A stretch of 64,000 nucleotides of DNA, taken from positions 434,001 to 498,000 of the forward strand of contig JAUYQQ010000022.1 of assembly GCA_030697165.1 (NCBI GenBank), in the 5' to 3' direction. The stretch comes from Acidobacteriota bacterium. GTDB taxonomy: Bacteria; Acidobacteriota; Vicinamibacteria; Vicinamibacterales; UBA2999. This document shows positions 17,315-24,432 of this stretch, in pieces. The notes below the pieces were generated by a model. That model saw nothing but the letters and a program-made list of their open reading frames with translations, made no database searches and had not been told where the DNA came from. Within the stretch, counting starts at the first letter, position 1. Each line of letters begins with the position of its first letter. A program made the position numbers and the translations under genes.

Positions 17315-18202
17315 TTACCGCGACTGTGTGCACTCGTAGAAGCCGCCGTACCCGACCTCCAGGTCGTCGCCAACCCGCAGCCAGGCGTTGGCCTCACGCG
17401 CGTCATCGCCGGAGGACCGCTCATAAGGAGAGGCGACGACCGTGACGTCATCACTGGACAACTCGAAACCTTCGCCGGCCGACGTCTCGTATTGAACGTT
17501 CATCGGGACCAGGCGCCCGTGCAGCTTGATCACCCCGCGCCCGGCGCCGGCGCCTGGCGCCGTCGCCGCGGCCACGGCCGCCGCGCCTGCCGCGTAGGCG
17601 AACCGGCAGACCGGACCGGCCCCAAGCATCCCCTGAAGCTCCGCGTCGGTCACCGACTCGAGATCGGTCGTGGCGAGATTGGCAGTCCGGGCCGCCTCGC
17701 GAGCCGCCATCTCCGCGGGCGGCGGCGCCGGCCTGCGAGCGGGCGGCACCGGCTCGTGCGCCAAGGCGCGAATCAGGTACTTCATCTCGGCGATTTCCTT
17801 GCGCTGGGCCGCGATGATTTCGTCCGCGAGCTTGCGCACGCGCGGATCCTCGATGCCTGACCGCTCACTGGTGAGAATCGCGATCGAGTGATGAGGGATC
17901 ATCGCCTCCATGTAGTCGGTGCCGCTCACGGTCACCTGCGACCGCACCAGCCACGTGGTCAGGCCGAAGGTCAGGATCGCGCCGACGAAGATCGCGAGGT
18001 TCACGGTTCGGTTCTTGTACATGTTCAACATGTAGCCGAGCATGATGATCGCCATGGCGGCGCCCATCAGCAGCGCCATCCACGCCCGGGTCTCGCTGAA
18101 CGACGCGTGGTCCCAAGTGTAGGTATGGATGTACATCAGTCCGAACATCACCAGCGTTGAGGTGGCGATCATGGCGGCAAACCGCCAGTAGCTCGTCTGC
18201 AT
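17315..18202 (-). CDS. Membrane-anchored DUF305 protein
   Basis: 295 residues from ATG 18202 (MQTSYWRF). Three hydrophobic segments (about 8-28, 40-60 and 67-87) are followed by a DUF305 ferritin-like four-helix segment with DYMEAMIPHHS (residues 97-106) and RKLADEIIAAQRKEIAEMKYLI. The His pair and Met of this motif are the presumed metal ligands. A 130-residue C-terminal region of unclear family follows, ending VGYGGFYECTQSR. DUF305 proteins are common in copper-resistance loci. It is the last of a run of Met/His-rich genes on this strand. Confidence 0.8.
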   Translation of the reverse strand: MQTSYWRFAAMIATSTLVMFGLMYIHTYTWDHASFSETRAWMALLMGAAMAIIMLGYMLNMYKNRTVNLAIFVGAILTFGLTTWLVRSQVTVSGTDYMEAMIPHHSIAILTSERSGIEDPRVRKLADEIIAAQRKEIAEMKYLIRALAHEPVPPARRPAPPPAEMAAREAARTANLATTDLESVTDAELQGMLGAGPVCRFAYAAGAAAVAAATAPGAGAGRGVIKLHGRLVPMNVQYETSAGEGFELSSDDVTVVASPYERSSGDDAREANAWLRVGDDLEVGYGGFYECTQSR

Positions 18203-18225
18203 AGGGTCCTCCCTCGTTGGCGAGA

Positions 18226-18348
18226 TCACCGCTTCTTCGCGAACTGGCCCCACATCACCAGCACGCCGAGACCGATCACGATCAGAGTGGTAATCCACAT
18301 CCAGCCGAATCCGCCCATCCACGCGTTCCCCATCATGTTGCCGCCCAT
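18226..18348 (-). CDS. Met/Trp-rich single-span membrane peptide
   Basis: A 40-residue protein starting MGGNMMGNAWMGG, with a transmembrane segment FGWMWITTLIVIGLGVLVMW and a basic end FAKKR. It lies 23 bases before the DUF305 gene on the same strand. The Met-rich extracytoplasmic start fits a metal-related role. Such short proteins are easily missed by gene callers. The longer open frame upstream lacks coding character. Confidence 0.6.
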   Translation of the reverse strand: MGGNMMGNAWMGGFGWMWITTLIVIGLGVLVMWGQFAKKR

Positions 18349-18389
18349 CACTGCCCCCTGTCTTGGTTCCGGATTGACGCCGGTGTGCC

Positions 18390-18863
18390 TCACCGGCGCG
18401 TCATCGTCATCTGGCCGTTGCTGAACGACCCGGTGCACGAATTCGCGCCGCTGTAGGTGCCGGTCATCGTCATCCTGGTGCGGTCGACGCGCGCCGTGCC
18501 GGTGGCTCGCGCGGTGCACCCGGTCGACATCATGCTGTTGTTTGGCAGATCCATCGTGAAGGTCATGTCGTCACCAGAGATCGTGCCCGAGAACGCACCG
18601 GGGCTCCGGCCCTGCATGCCGCCGAAGCTCATGGAGCCGGTGATCGTCGAGCCGCTCTGCGTGAGCGGCCACGTCATCGTCCCCATGCCGGCCTGCCCCA
18701 TCATGCTGCCCGCACCCATGGAGCTGCTCGAGTCCGATGCGCTGCCGGCCCAGATGCCGGTCATGCCCGTCTGAGCCGTCGGCCCCGTCGGCCCCATGGA
18801 CGAGGAGTTGCCACAGGCTGCCGCGACGCCTGCCAGCAGAACCACTGCGAGTACTCGTTTCAT
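18390..18863 (-). CDS. Met-rich lipoprotein
   Basis: A 157-residue protein with a lipoprotein signal (VVLLAGVAAAC, lipobox Cys17). The mature part is low in charge and rich in Ser, Gly, Thr and Met (SSSSMGAGSMMGQAGMGTMTW). It then shows a lipocalin-like series of short strands (LTQSGSTITGSMSF, GAFSGTISGDDMTFTMD, TMTGTYSGANSCTGSFSNGQMTMT). This strand pattern is common in small lipoproteins of unknown function. It lies within a run of Met/His-rich envelope genes (17315-19328). Confidence 0.7.
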   Translation of the reverse strand: MKRVLAVVLLAGVAAACGNSSSMGPTGPTAQTGMTGIWAGSASDSSSSMGAGSMMGQAGMGTMTWPLTQSGSTITGSMSFGGMQGRSPGAFSGTISGDDMTFTMDLPNNSMMSTGCTARATGTARVDRTRMTMTGTYSGANSCTGSFSNGQMTMTRR

Positions 18864-18890
18864 GTTCGTGCCTCGTCTTGCTGCCGGCGA

Positions 18891-19328
18891 TCAGGGCTTC
18901 ATGGTGCCCATTTGTTTCATCATCGGGCACATCGCCATCGAGTCTTTCCCCTCCTGCATATGCTCCATCATGTGGGGCATCATGCCCTGCTGCATCTTCA
19001 TCATGCCTTCGCGCATGCTCCGGCTCTGCGCCACCATCTCGGTGACAGCGGCGGCGATCGCCGTCGTCTGCTCCGCCCCCGACGCGCTGTTCATCCGGGT
19101 GACGAGGTCGGTGAGCCGCTGATCGGCGGCCTTCATGTCGGCCATCATCTTCTCGCGCTCGGCCATCATGGCGTGGTCCTTGGCCGCCATGCCCGAGGCC
19201 GGCTTCGCCTGGTCGGTCGCGGCGTGCTGGTGCTCCTGAGGCGTCTGCGCGGCGAACCCTGGCGCCGCCGAGATCACGACCGCGACACAACCTGCCATCA
19301 CGACTGTGGCGATGCTCTTCATGCTCAT
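18891..19328 (-). CDS. Met/His-rich periplasmic protein, putative metal binder
   Basis: 145 residues from ATG 19328 with a signal peptide (ATVVMAGCVAVVISAAPGFAAQ). The mature protein starts with a His-rich stretch (EHQHAATDQ) and is largely helical. It carries many MM pairs (MMAEREKMMADMKAADQ, REGMMKMQQGMMPHMMEHMQ) and ends CPMMKQMGTMKP. The Met, His and Cys spacing on amphipathic helices suggests Cu(I)/Ag(I) binding. It is the first gene of the run leading to the DUF305 protein and could be a periplasmic metal sink. Function inferred from composition only. Confidence 0.68.
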   Translation of the reverse strand: MSMKSIATVVMAGCVAVVISAAPGFAAQTPQEHQHAATDQAKPASGMAAKDHAMMAEREKMMADMKAADQRLTDLVTRMNSASGAEQTTAIAAAVTEMVAQSRSMREGMMKMQQGMMPHMMEHMQEGKDSMAMCPMMKQMGTMKP

Positions 19329-19355
19329 GTCTTGATTCCTCTCGAAAATGACGAT

Positions 19356-19371
19356 TGACCCACTGGGGTCA
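19356..19371. promoter_or_regulatory. 6-bp palindrome upstream of the Met/His-rich gene
   Basis: TGACCC and GGGTCA arms surround ACTG, 28 bases upstream of the start at 19328. It shares its arms with the longer palindrome at 1936-1953. The rest of the 270-nt spacer up to the GAPDH gene (19329-19598) shows no gene. Confidence 0.35.
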
Positions 19372-19598
19372 CCACCCAAACGCATGTAAGCGCGACACCA
19401 GCCCAGATTGGACAAGGCGGTTCCCTAAACAGGGAAACCTCGGGATGCCGGCGCTACGCATGCGGCTCTCGGAGAGGACTTATGCAAGCCCATGTCCACG
19501 CCGCTCCTGTCCATGAGTGTCTCTTTCGGCACAGGTTGGCGTCCCGTCTGTTGATACCGTTCAGTGGATGACCGCGTTGAAAGGGACCACGGTTGAGC

Positions 19599-20639
19599 AT
19601 GTCTGAGGCGAACAAGGTCAGGGTGGCCGTGAACGGCTACGGCGTGATCGGCAAGCGGGTGGCGGCAGCCGTGGCGTGCCAGGAGGACATGACGCTGGCT
19701 GGCGTGTCAGATGTCGTGACGGACTGGCGGGCTCGGATGGCGATTCGACATCACTTTCGTCTGTTTGGTGCCACGGGCGAACACGCCAACGCCATGCGTG
19801 CGGTCGGGTTGGGAGTTGCCGGTACGTTGGACGACCTGTTGGGCCATGCTGACATCGTCGTGGACTGCACCCCCAAGCACGTTGCCGCAAAGAACATCGA
19901 TGGTTATCGCCGGCGCCGATTGAAGTTCATCGTGCAGGGCGGCGAGAAACACGAAGTGACCGGCCATTCCTTTGTGGCCGAGTCCAACTACGTCAGTGCC
20001 ATCGATCGCGATGCGACTCGCGTGGTGTCGTGCAACACCACCTCGATCGTCCGAACACTGACCGCACTCAAGCGCGCCGGGTTGCTTCGGCGTGCCAGAG
20101 GGACTCTGCTCAGACGCGCGACTGATCCCTGGGAGAGCCACGACAGCGGGATCATGAACACGCTGGTGCCAGAGCCTGAGATCCCGAGCCACCAGGGTCC
20201 CGATGCACAGAGCGTCGATCCGGATCTCGACGTGCTGACCATGGCAGTGAAAGTGCCGGAGACGATCGGGCATCTCCATTATTGGTCGGTGCAAATGACG
20301 CGCAGTGCCAGCCAAGACGAGGTGCTCGACGCGTTTCGCACCTCATCTCGAATCGCGCTGATCAACATCAGCAACGGCCTGCCGGCCCTCAACTCGGTGA
20401 AGGAGTTCATGGCCGATCGCGGACGGCCCCTCGCTGACCTGTACGAAGTGGCTCTCTGGGCCGACATGTTGCGGGTCCAGGGCGACGAACTGTTTTACGC
20501 GTATATGGTCGACAATCAGGCCATCGTCATCCCTGAGACGATCGACGCCATTCGAGCGTTGACGGGACGTGAGAAGGATCCGAGCAAGTCGATGGCCCGC
20601 ACCAATGCCGCGCTCGGCATTGACGCCCTGTTGGGCTGA
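19599..20639 (+). CDS. gap: Type II (archaeal-type) glyceraldehyde-3-phosphate dehydrogenase
   Basis: 346 residues from ATG 19599; TTG 19593 is a weaker alternative. The N-terminal nucleotide-binding motif is VAVNGYGVIGKRVA, followed by the SD-x-x-x-D-W-R segment. The catalytic Cys145 lies in SCNTTS, and the overall order (DCTPKHVAAKNI, FIVQGGEKHEV, VPEPEIPSHQGPDAQ, HLHYWSVQM) follows the archaeal type II family, not the usual bacterial GapA. The enzyme oxidises glyceraldehyde 3-phosphate with NAD(P). It stands alone, between metal-related genes and a two-component system. Type II enzymes are uncommon in bacteria, which suggests transfer or a special redox role. Confidence 0.87.
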   Translation: MSEANKVRVAVNGYGVIGKRVAAAVACQEDMTLAGVSDVVTDWRARMAIRHHFRLFGATGEHANAMRAVGLGVAGTLDDLLGHADIVVDCTPKHVAAKNIDGYRRRRLKFIVQGGEKHEVTGHSFVAESNYVSAIDRDATRVVSCNTTSIVRTLTALKRAGLLRRARGTLLRRATDPWESHDSGIMNTLVPEPEIPSHQGPDAQSVDPDLDVLTMAVKVPETIGHLHYWSVQMTRSASQDEVLDAFRTSSRIALINISNGLPALNSVKEFMADRGRPLADLYEVALWADMLRVQGDELFYAYMVDNQAIVIPETIDAIRALTGREKDPSKSMARTNAALGIDALLG

Positions 20640-20756
20640 GAGCCCGCCGCGATGTTGACGGCCGGCGCCGTCTCGGCGCATCCTTGGCACGAGTTGAAGG
20701 TCCTGGGCACGGTCACGAAGCGGCGCAGGAGCGGATTGCTCACAAGGGAGACGACT

Positions 20757-21224
20757 ATGAAGAGCCTGCTTGCCGTCGCTACGCTGCTGCTCGTGCTGCC
20801 GTGGGGTGCAGCCGCTCAAGGTAGTACGGGCGATGCCGCCAGCGTTGAAGCCTGGCTGAAAGGCTACGACGCCGCGTTCATGGCGAAGGATCTCGACCGG
20901 CTCGCGGCCTTCTATCATCCCGACGTGACGATCTACGAAGGCACTGGCATCAACCACGGCTGGGCCGATTACCGCGATCGCCACCTGGGTCCCGAGCTGA
21001 AGGCCTTCGAGAACCTGGCGTTCGGCCACACCGAGACCAAGGTCACGCTGATGCCCGGCGGCGAGTCAGCCTATGCGACGTCGCGCTACACCATCAAGGC
21101 CAAGATGGGCGAGCGGATGCTCGACTCTGAGGGGCTCGAAACGCTGATCCTGGTGAAGACCCCGGAGGGCTGGAAGATCCGGCATTCGCACACCTCGAGC
21201 CGCGCGCGCCGGCCCGCGCAGTAG
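20757..21224 (+). CDS. Exported SnoaL/DUF4440-like (NTF2-fold) protein
   Basis: 155 residues from ATG 20757, preceded by AAGGGAG. The signal peptide ends near WGAAAQG. The mature sequence is an NTF2-like cone: VEAWLKGYDAAFMAKDLDRLAAFYHPDVTIYEGTG, then WADYRDRHLGPEL, a YTIKAKMGERMLDSEGLETLILVKT strand pair and WKIRHSHTSSR. Family members include enzymes and binding proteins; no catalytic set is evident. It lies between the GAPDH and response-regulator genes. Confidence 0.75.
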   Translation: MKSLLAVATLLLVLPWGAAAQGSTGDAASVEAWLKGYDAAFMAKDLDRLAAFYHPDVTIYEGTGINHGWADYRDRHLGPELKAFENLAFGHTETKVTLMPGGESAYATSRYTIKAKMGERMLDSEGLETLILVKTPEGWKIRHSHTSSRARRPAQ

Positions 21225-21240
21225 GGCAGAGGGCACCGCT

Positions 21241-21270
21241 ATCCTGACGGGAACTTCAGGATGCGTTCAG
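21241..21270 (+). promoter_or_regulatory. Operator-like array (TTCAG-N6-TTCAG) before the response regulator
   Basis: ATCCTGA, seven bases, TTCAG at 21255, six bases, TTCAG at 21266. The two TTCAG units are spaced 11 nt, the typical half-site spacing of OmpR/PhoB-family regulators. The identical layout recurs at 23380-23409 in front of the decaheme cytochrome gene, including the leading ATCCTGA. This suggests autoregulation by the response regulator encoded at 21312. Confidence 0.65.
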
Positions 21271-21311
21271 GGCGGTTCTTGCGGAAGGCTGTTACTCTGG
21301 TCGCTGCAACC

Positions 21312-21998
21312 ATGATGCGGGTGCTGGTGATCGAGGACGACCCGAAAGTGGCCGCCGCCGTGAAGGCCGGCCTGCAAGGCGAGGGCTACGAAGCCGTGGT
21401 CTCCGCGACCGGCGAGGACGGCTACTTCCGGGCGACGACCGAGCCGTTCGATGCCATCCTCCTCGACCTCGGACTACCGGGCCGCGGTGGGCTGGAAGTC
21501 CTGGCGAGCCTTCGCGGGCAGGGCTTGAAGGTTCCGGTGCTGGTGCTGACCGCCCGCGATACCGTGGACGACCGCGTCAAGGGTCTCGACGCCGGAGCCG
21601 ACGACTACCTGGTCAAGCCCTTTGCCTTCGCCGAATTGGTGGCCCGTGTGCGGGCGATGCTGCGCCGCGGGCGACCCGAAGAGACCCTGCGGCTGCGGCT
21701 GGCCGACCTCCAACTGGATCCGATCACCCGGTCCGCCACCCGCGGCGACCTGCCGATCGAGCTGACCACGCGGGAGTTCGAGCTGCTCGATTACCTGCTC
21801 CGGCACCAGGGACACATCGTCTCGCGCGAGATGCTGGCCCGCGACGTCTGGAAGCAGCCCGATCGCGGCACGCCGCTCGACAACGTGATCGATGTCCACA
21901 TCACCCGCCTGCGCAAGAAGGTGGATCAAGGCGCCGGGGAACGGCTGATCCACACGATCCGGGGTGTCGGGTTCCTGATGAAGAACGGGGCGCTGTGA
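21312..21998 (+). CDS. OmpR-family response regulator (CusR/CopR-like)
   Basis: 228 residues from ATG 21312. The receiver domain has the acidic pair ED9-10, phospho-acceptor Asp52 in LLDLGLPG, Thr80 in LTARD and Lys102 in YLVKPF. The C-terminal winged helix (LTTREFELLDYLLRHQGHIVSREMLARDVWK to RKKVDQGAGERLIHTIRGVGFLM) binds tandem half-sites. Its gene overlaps the sensor kinase start by four bases. Two matching operator-like arrays flank the two-component operon, one upstream of this gene and one ahead of the decaheme cytochrome. It therefore probably controls itself and the electron-transfer genes. Confidence 0.92.
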   Translation: MMRVLVIEDDPKVAAAVKAGLQGEGYEAVVSATGEDGYFRATTEPFDAILLDLGLPGRGGLEVLASLRGQGLKVPVLVLTARDTVDDRVKGLDAGADDYLVKPFAFAELVARVRAMLRRGRPEETLRLRLADLQLDPITRSATRGDLPIELTTREFELLDYLLRHQGHIVSREMLARDVWKQPDRGTPLDNVIDVHITRLRKKVDQGAGERLIHTIRGVGFLMKNGAL

Positions 21999-23386
21999 CG
22001 GCGCTCGGCCTGCGGACGCGGCTCACGATCTGGTTTGCCGCGTCCATCCTGCTCATCCTGGCGCCGTTCCTGATCTGGATCCTGGCGTTGCAGTGGCAGT
22101 CGATGCGCGCGGCCCTCGATCACCATCTCGCGGAAGACCTGGAGGTCGTGCTCGAGATGCTCGCCGTCCGCGATGGCGCCATCAGGTGGCGCACCGAGGT
22201 CGAACACGACCTGGGCTACGATGCCGGCGAGCGGCGCTGGGTGGAGGTGTACGGGCCAGACGGGACCGTGCGCTACCTGCGCGGGCTGCCCGATCGCGCC
22301 GGCCTCCGCGACGCGCTTCCCCGGCCCGTGGCCGAGCCCCCCGGCTACCGGACGATACGCACACCGGCCGGGGCCTCCGTCCGGACGCTGGTCGCCGACC
22401 GGACGGTCGGGACCGAGGTCGTGCGGGTGCGCGTCGCGCGTGCCGAAGACAAGCTCAGGGCCGATCTCTGGTGGCTCGGACTCGTGTTTGGCCTGGCCGC
22501 GCCACTCGCCGTGCTGGCAGCTGCCGTCTCGGGGTACTTCATTTCGGGCAAGGCGCTCGCCCCCCTGGGGCGCATGGCCGACCGCGCGCGCGCCATCGGC
22601 GCCGACCAGCTTTCCGAGCGTCTCCCGGTCGAGAACCCGAACGACGAACTGGGCCAGCTCGCCGCGGTGTTCAACGAGACGTTTGCGCGGCTCGAGCAGT
22701 CGTTCGCGCGGTTGCGGCAGTTCACCGCCGACGCCTCGCACGAACTGCGGACGCCGCTTACCGCCATCCGCAGCGTCGGCGAGGTGGGGCTGCGCGAAGC
22801 CAGGGACGTGACCGACTATCAGGAGATCGTCGGCAGCATGCTCGAAGAGTCCGACCGCCTGTCGCACGTCGTCGAGACGCTGCTGACCCTGTCCCGGTGG
22901 GAAAGTGGGCGAGTCCATCCGCGGGCGGACGCCGTGGACCTCGGTGACATGGTCCGCGACGTGGCGGCGCAGCTGGGGGTGCTGGCCGAGGACCGCGACA
23001 TTGCAATCGAGGTCGCCATCGACCGGCCGCTCAGAGCGGTCACTGACGAGGTCATGGCGCGCCAGGCGTTCTGCAACGTCCTCGACAACGCGATCAAGTA
23101 CACCCGCGAAGGCGGCCGGATCCGGATCGGGTGTGCGAGTCCGGCCGGCGAGCACCAGGTCGTTGTGGACGATGAAGGGCCGGGCATTCCGGAAGACCAG
23201 CGCCAGCGCGTGCTGGAACGGTTCTACCGGATCGAGGGGGGGCACTCGCGCCGCCTCGGTGGTGCGGGCCTGGGGCTGGCGATCGTGCACTGGGCGATGA
23301 CCGCCAACGGGGGCCGCGTCGCGATCGGCGACAACGACGCCGGCGGGGCCCGGGTCGTGCTGGCCTGGCCGGCATCGCCATCCTGA
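21995..23386 (+). CDS. Sensor histidine kinase (CusS-like)
   Basis: 463 residues from GTG 21995. It has two transmembrane helices (about 11-32 and 160-183) with a periplasmic sensor loop of about 125 residues between them. A HAMP linker, the HisKA motif FTADASHELRTPL (His249) and a HATPase_c domain with NVLDNAIKYT, DDEGPGIP and GAGLGLAIV complete the protein. The sensor loop has few Cys/Met/His residues, so the signal cannot be named as copper from sequence. Its stop codon lies inside the second operator-like array. Confidence 0.92.
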   Translation: MTALGLRTRLTIWFAASILLILAPFLIWILALQWQSMRAALDHHLAEDLEVVLEMLAVRDGAIRWRTEVEHDLGYDAGERRWVEVYGPDGTVRYLRGLPDRAGLRDALPRPVAEPPGYRTIRTPAGASVRTLVADRTVGTEVVRVRVARAEDKLRADLWWLGLVFGLAAPLAVLAAAVSGYFISGKALAPLGRMADRARAIGADQLSERLPVENPNDELGQLAAVFNETFARLEQSFARLRQFTADASHELRTPLTAIRSVGEVGLREARDVTDYQEIVGSMLEESDRLSHVVETLLTLSRWESGRVHPRADAVDLGDMVRDVAAQLGVLAEDRDIAIEVAIDRPLRAVTDEVMARQAFCNVLDNAIKYTREGGRIRIGCASPAGEHQVVVDDEGPGIPEDQRQRVLERFYRIEGGHSRRLGGAGLGLAIVHWAMTANGGRVAIGDNDAGGARVVLAWPASPS

Positions 23387-23409
23387 ACGCGAATTCAGAA
23401 TCTCTTCAG
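23380..23409 (+). promoter_or_regulatory. Second TTCAG-N6-TTCAG array, before the decaheme cytochrome gene
   Basis: ATCCTGA-N7-TTCAG-N-AT-N3-TTCAG, with TTCAG at 23394 and 23405. It is identical in layout to the array at 21241-21270. It ends about 100 bases upstream of the cytochrome start, leaving room for a promoter. The leading TGA doubles as the kinase stop codon. Confidence 0.65.
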
Positions 23410-23507
23410 TTCCACGGCTCCGTCACACTCCTAGACTGGAGTTGATTCACTTCGACGCGCGCTCGACGCGGGCGCCCGCCAGGACCGTGAAGGCAGGAGT
23501 TACTGTC

Positions 23508-24422
23508 ATGTCACAACATCGTTGGGGATGGCTGGTCGGCGCCGCCGCCGCATTCGTGGCGTCGCTCGCCTGGAGCGTCGCCTCCGCGAAACCACCCAAG
23601 CCGCTCGACTGGGCGGCGCTGAACCCGGCGTTCGCCGGCGCCACCTTCGTGAACGACACGGCGACCTGTGCCACGTGTCATGGCGACTACCTCGAGGCCT
23701 ACGGCAAGACCAAGCACGCCAAGGCCTTTGCCGCGAAGTCGCCCGATGGCGTGGGAGAATGTGAAAGCTGCCACGGTCCGCGCAGCAAGCACATCGAGAA
23801 TCCGACCGCCGAGCTGGCGATCGTCGAGGCCCGGTCGCAGTCGCTGGTCTGCGCCCAGTGCCACGAGGGCGGCTCGCGCATGGGATTCAAGGCCGGCGCG
23901 CATCTCAACGCCGACGTGAGCTGCCAGTCGTGCCACACGGTGATGACGCCGGTGAGCGAGCGGGCATTGCTGAAGACGGCCACCGCGTCCGACACCTGCT
24001 ACACCTGCCACGCCGAGGTGCGCGCCGACCTCAACAAGATGTCGCGCCACCCGGTGCGCGAAGGCCGCATGGACTGCGCCAGTTGTCACAACGTGCACGG
24101 CTCGACTCCGAGCCTGCTGACCAAGGCCACGGTCAACGACACCTGCTTTGTGTGTCACACCGAGAAGCGAGGCCCGTACGTGTGGGAGCACGCGCCGGTG
24201 CGCGAGAGCTGCGCGACCTGCCACACGCCGCACGGCTCGAACAACCGCAACCTGCTCAACGCCAAGGACTCGTTCCTGTGCCTCAGTTGCCATTCCTATG
24301 GTGGCCACATCAACCTGCCGCGTTACAACCGCACCAGCAATCCCTATGGCAGCGGCTGTGTGAACTGCCATACCAGCGTGCACGGGTCGAATCACCCGTC
24401 GGGCGCCAAGTTGACACGGTAG
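23508..24422 (+). CDS. DmsE/MtrA-type periplasmic decaheme c-type cytochrome
   Basis: 304 residues from ATG 23508; an in-frame TTG further upstream is less likely. A signal peptide ends near ASA (residue 27). Ten CxxCH heme sites are present in order: CATCH, CESCH, CAQCH, CQSCH, CYTCH, CASCH, CFVCH, CATCH, CLSCH and CVNCH. The size and ten hemes match the MtrA/DmsE/PioA family, which forms an electron wire inside an MtrB barrel. The barrel gene follows after ten bases. No outer-surface cytochrome or CymA-like quinol oxidase gene is in the window. Confidence 0.93.
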   Translation: MSQHRWGWLVGAAAAFVASLAWSVASAKPPKPLDWAALNPAFAGATFVNDTATCATCHGDYLEAYGKTKHAKAFAAKSPDGVGECESCHGPRSKHIENPTAELAIVEARSQSLVCAQCHEGGSRMGFKAGAHLNADVSCQSCHTVMTPVSERALLKTATASDTCYTCHAEVRADLNKMSRHPVREGRMDCASCHNVHGSTPSLLTKATVNDTCFVCHTEKRGPYVWEHAPVRESCATCHTPHGSNNRNLLNAKDSFLCLSCHSYGGHINLPRYNRTSNPYGSGCVNCHTSVHGSNHPSGAKLTR

Positions 24423-24432
24423 GGGGGCTGTC

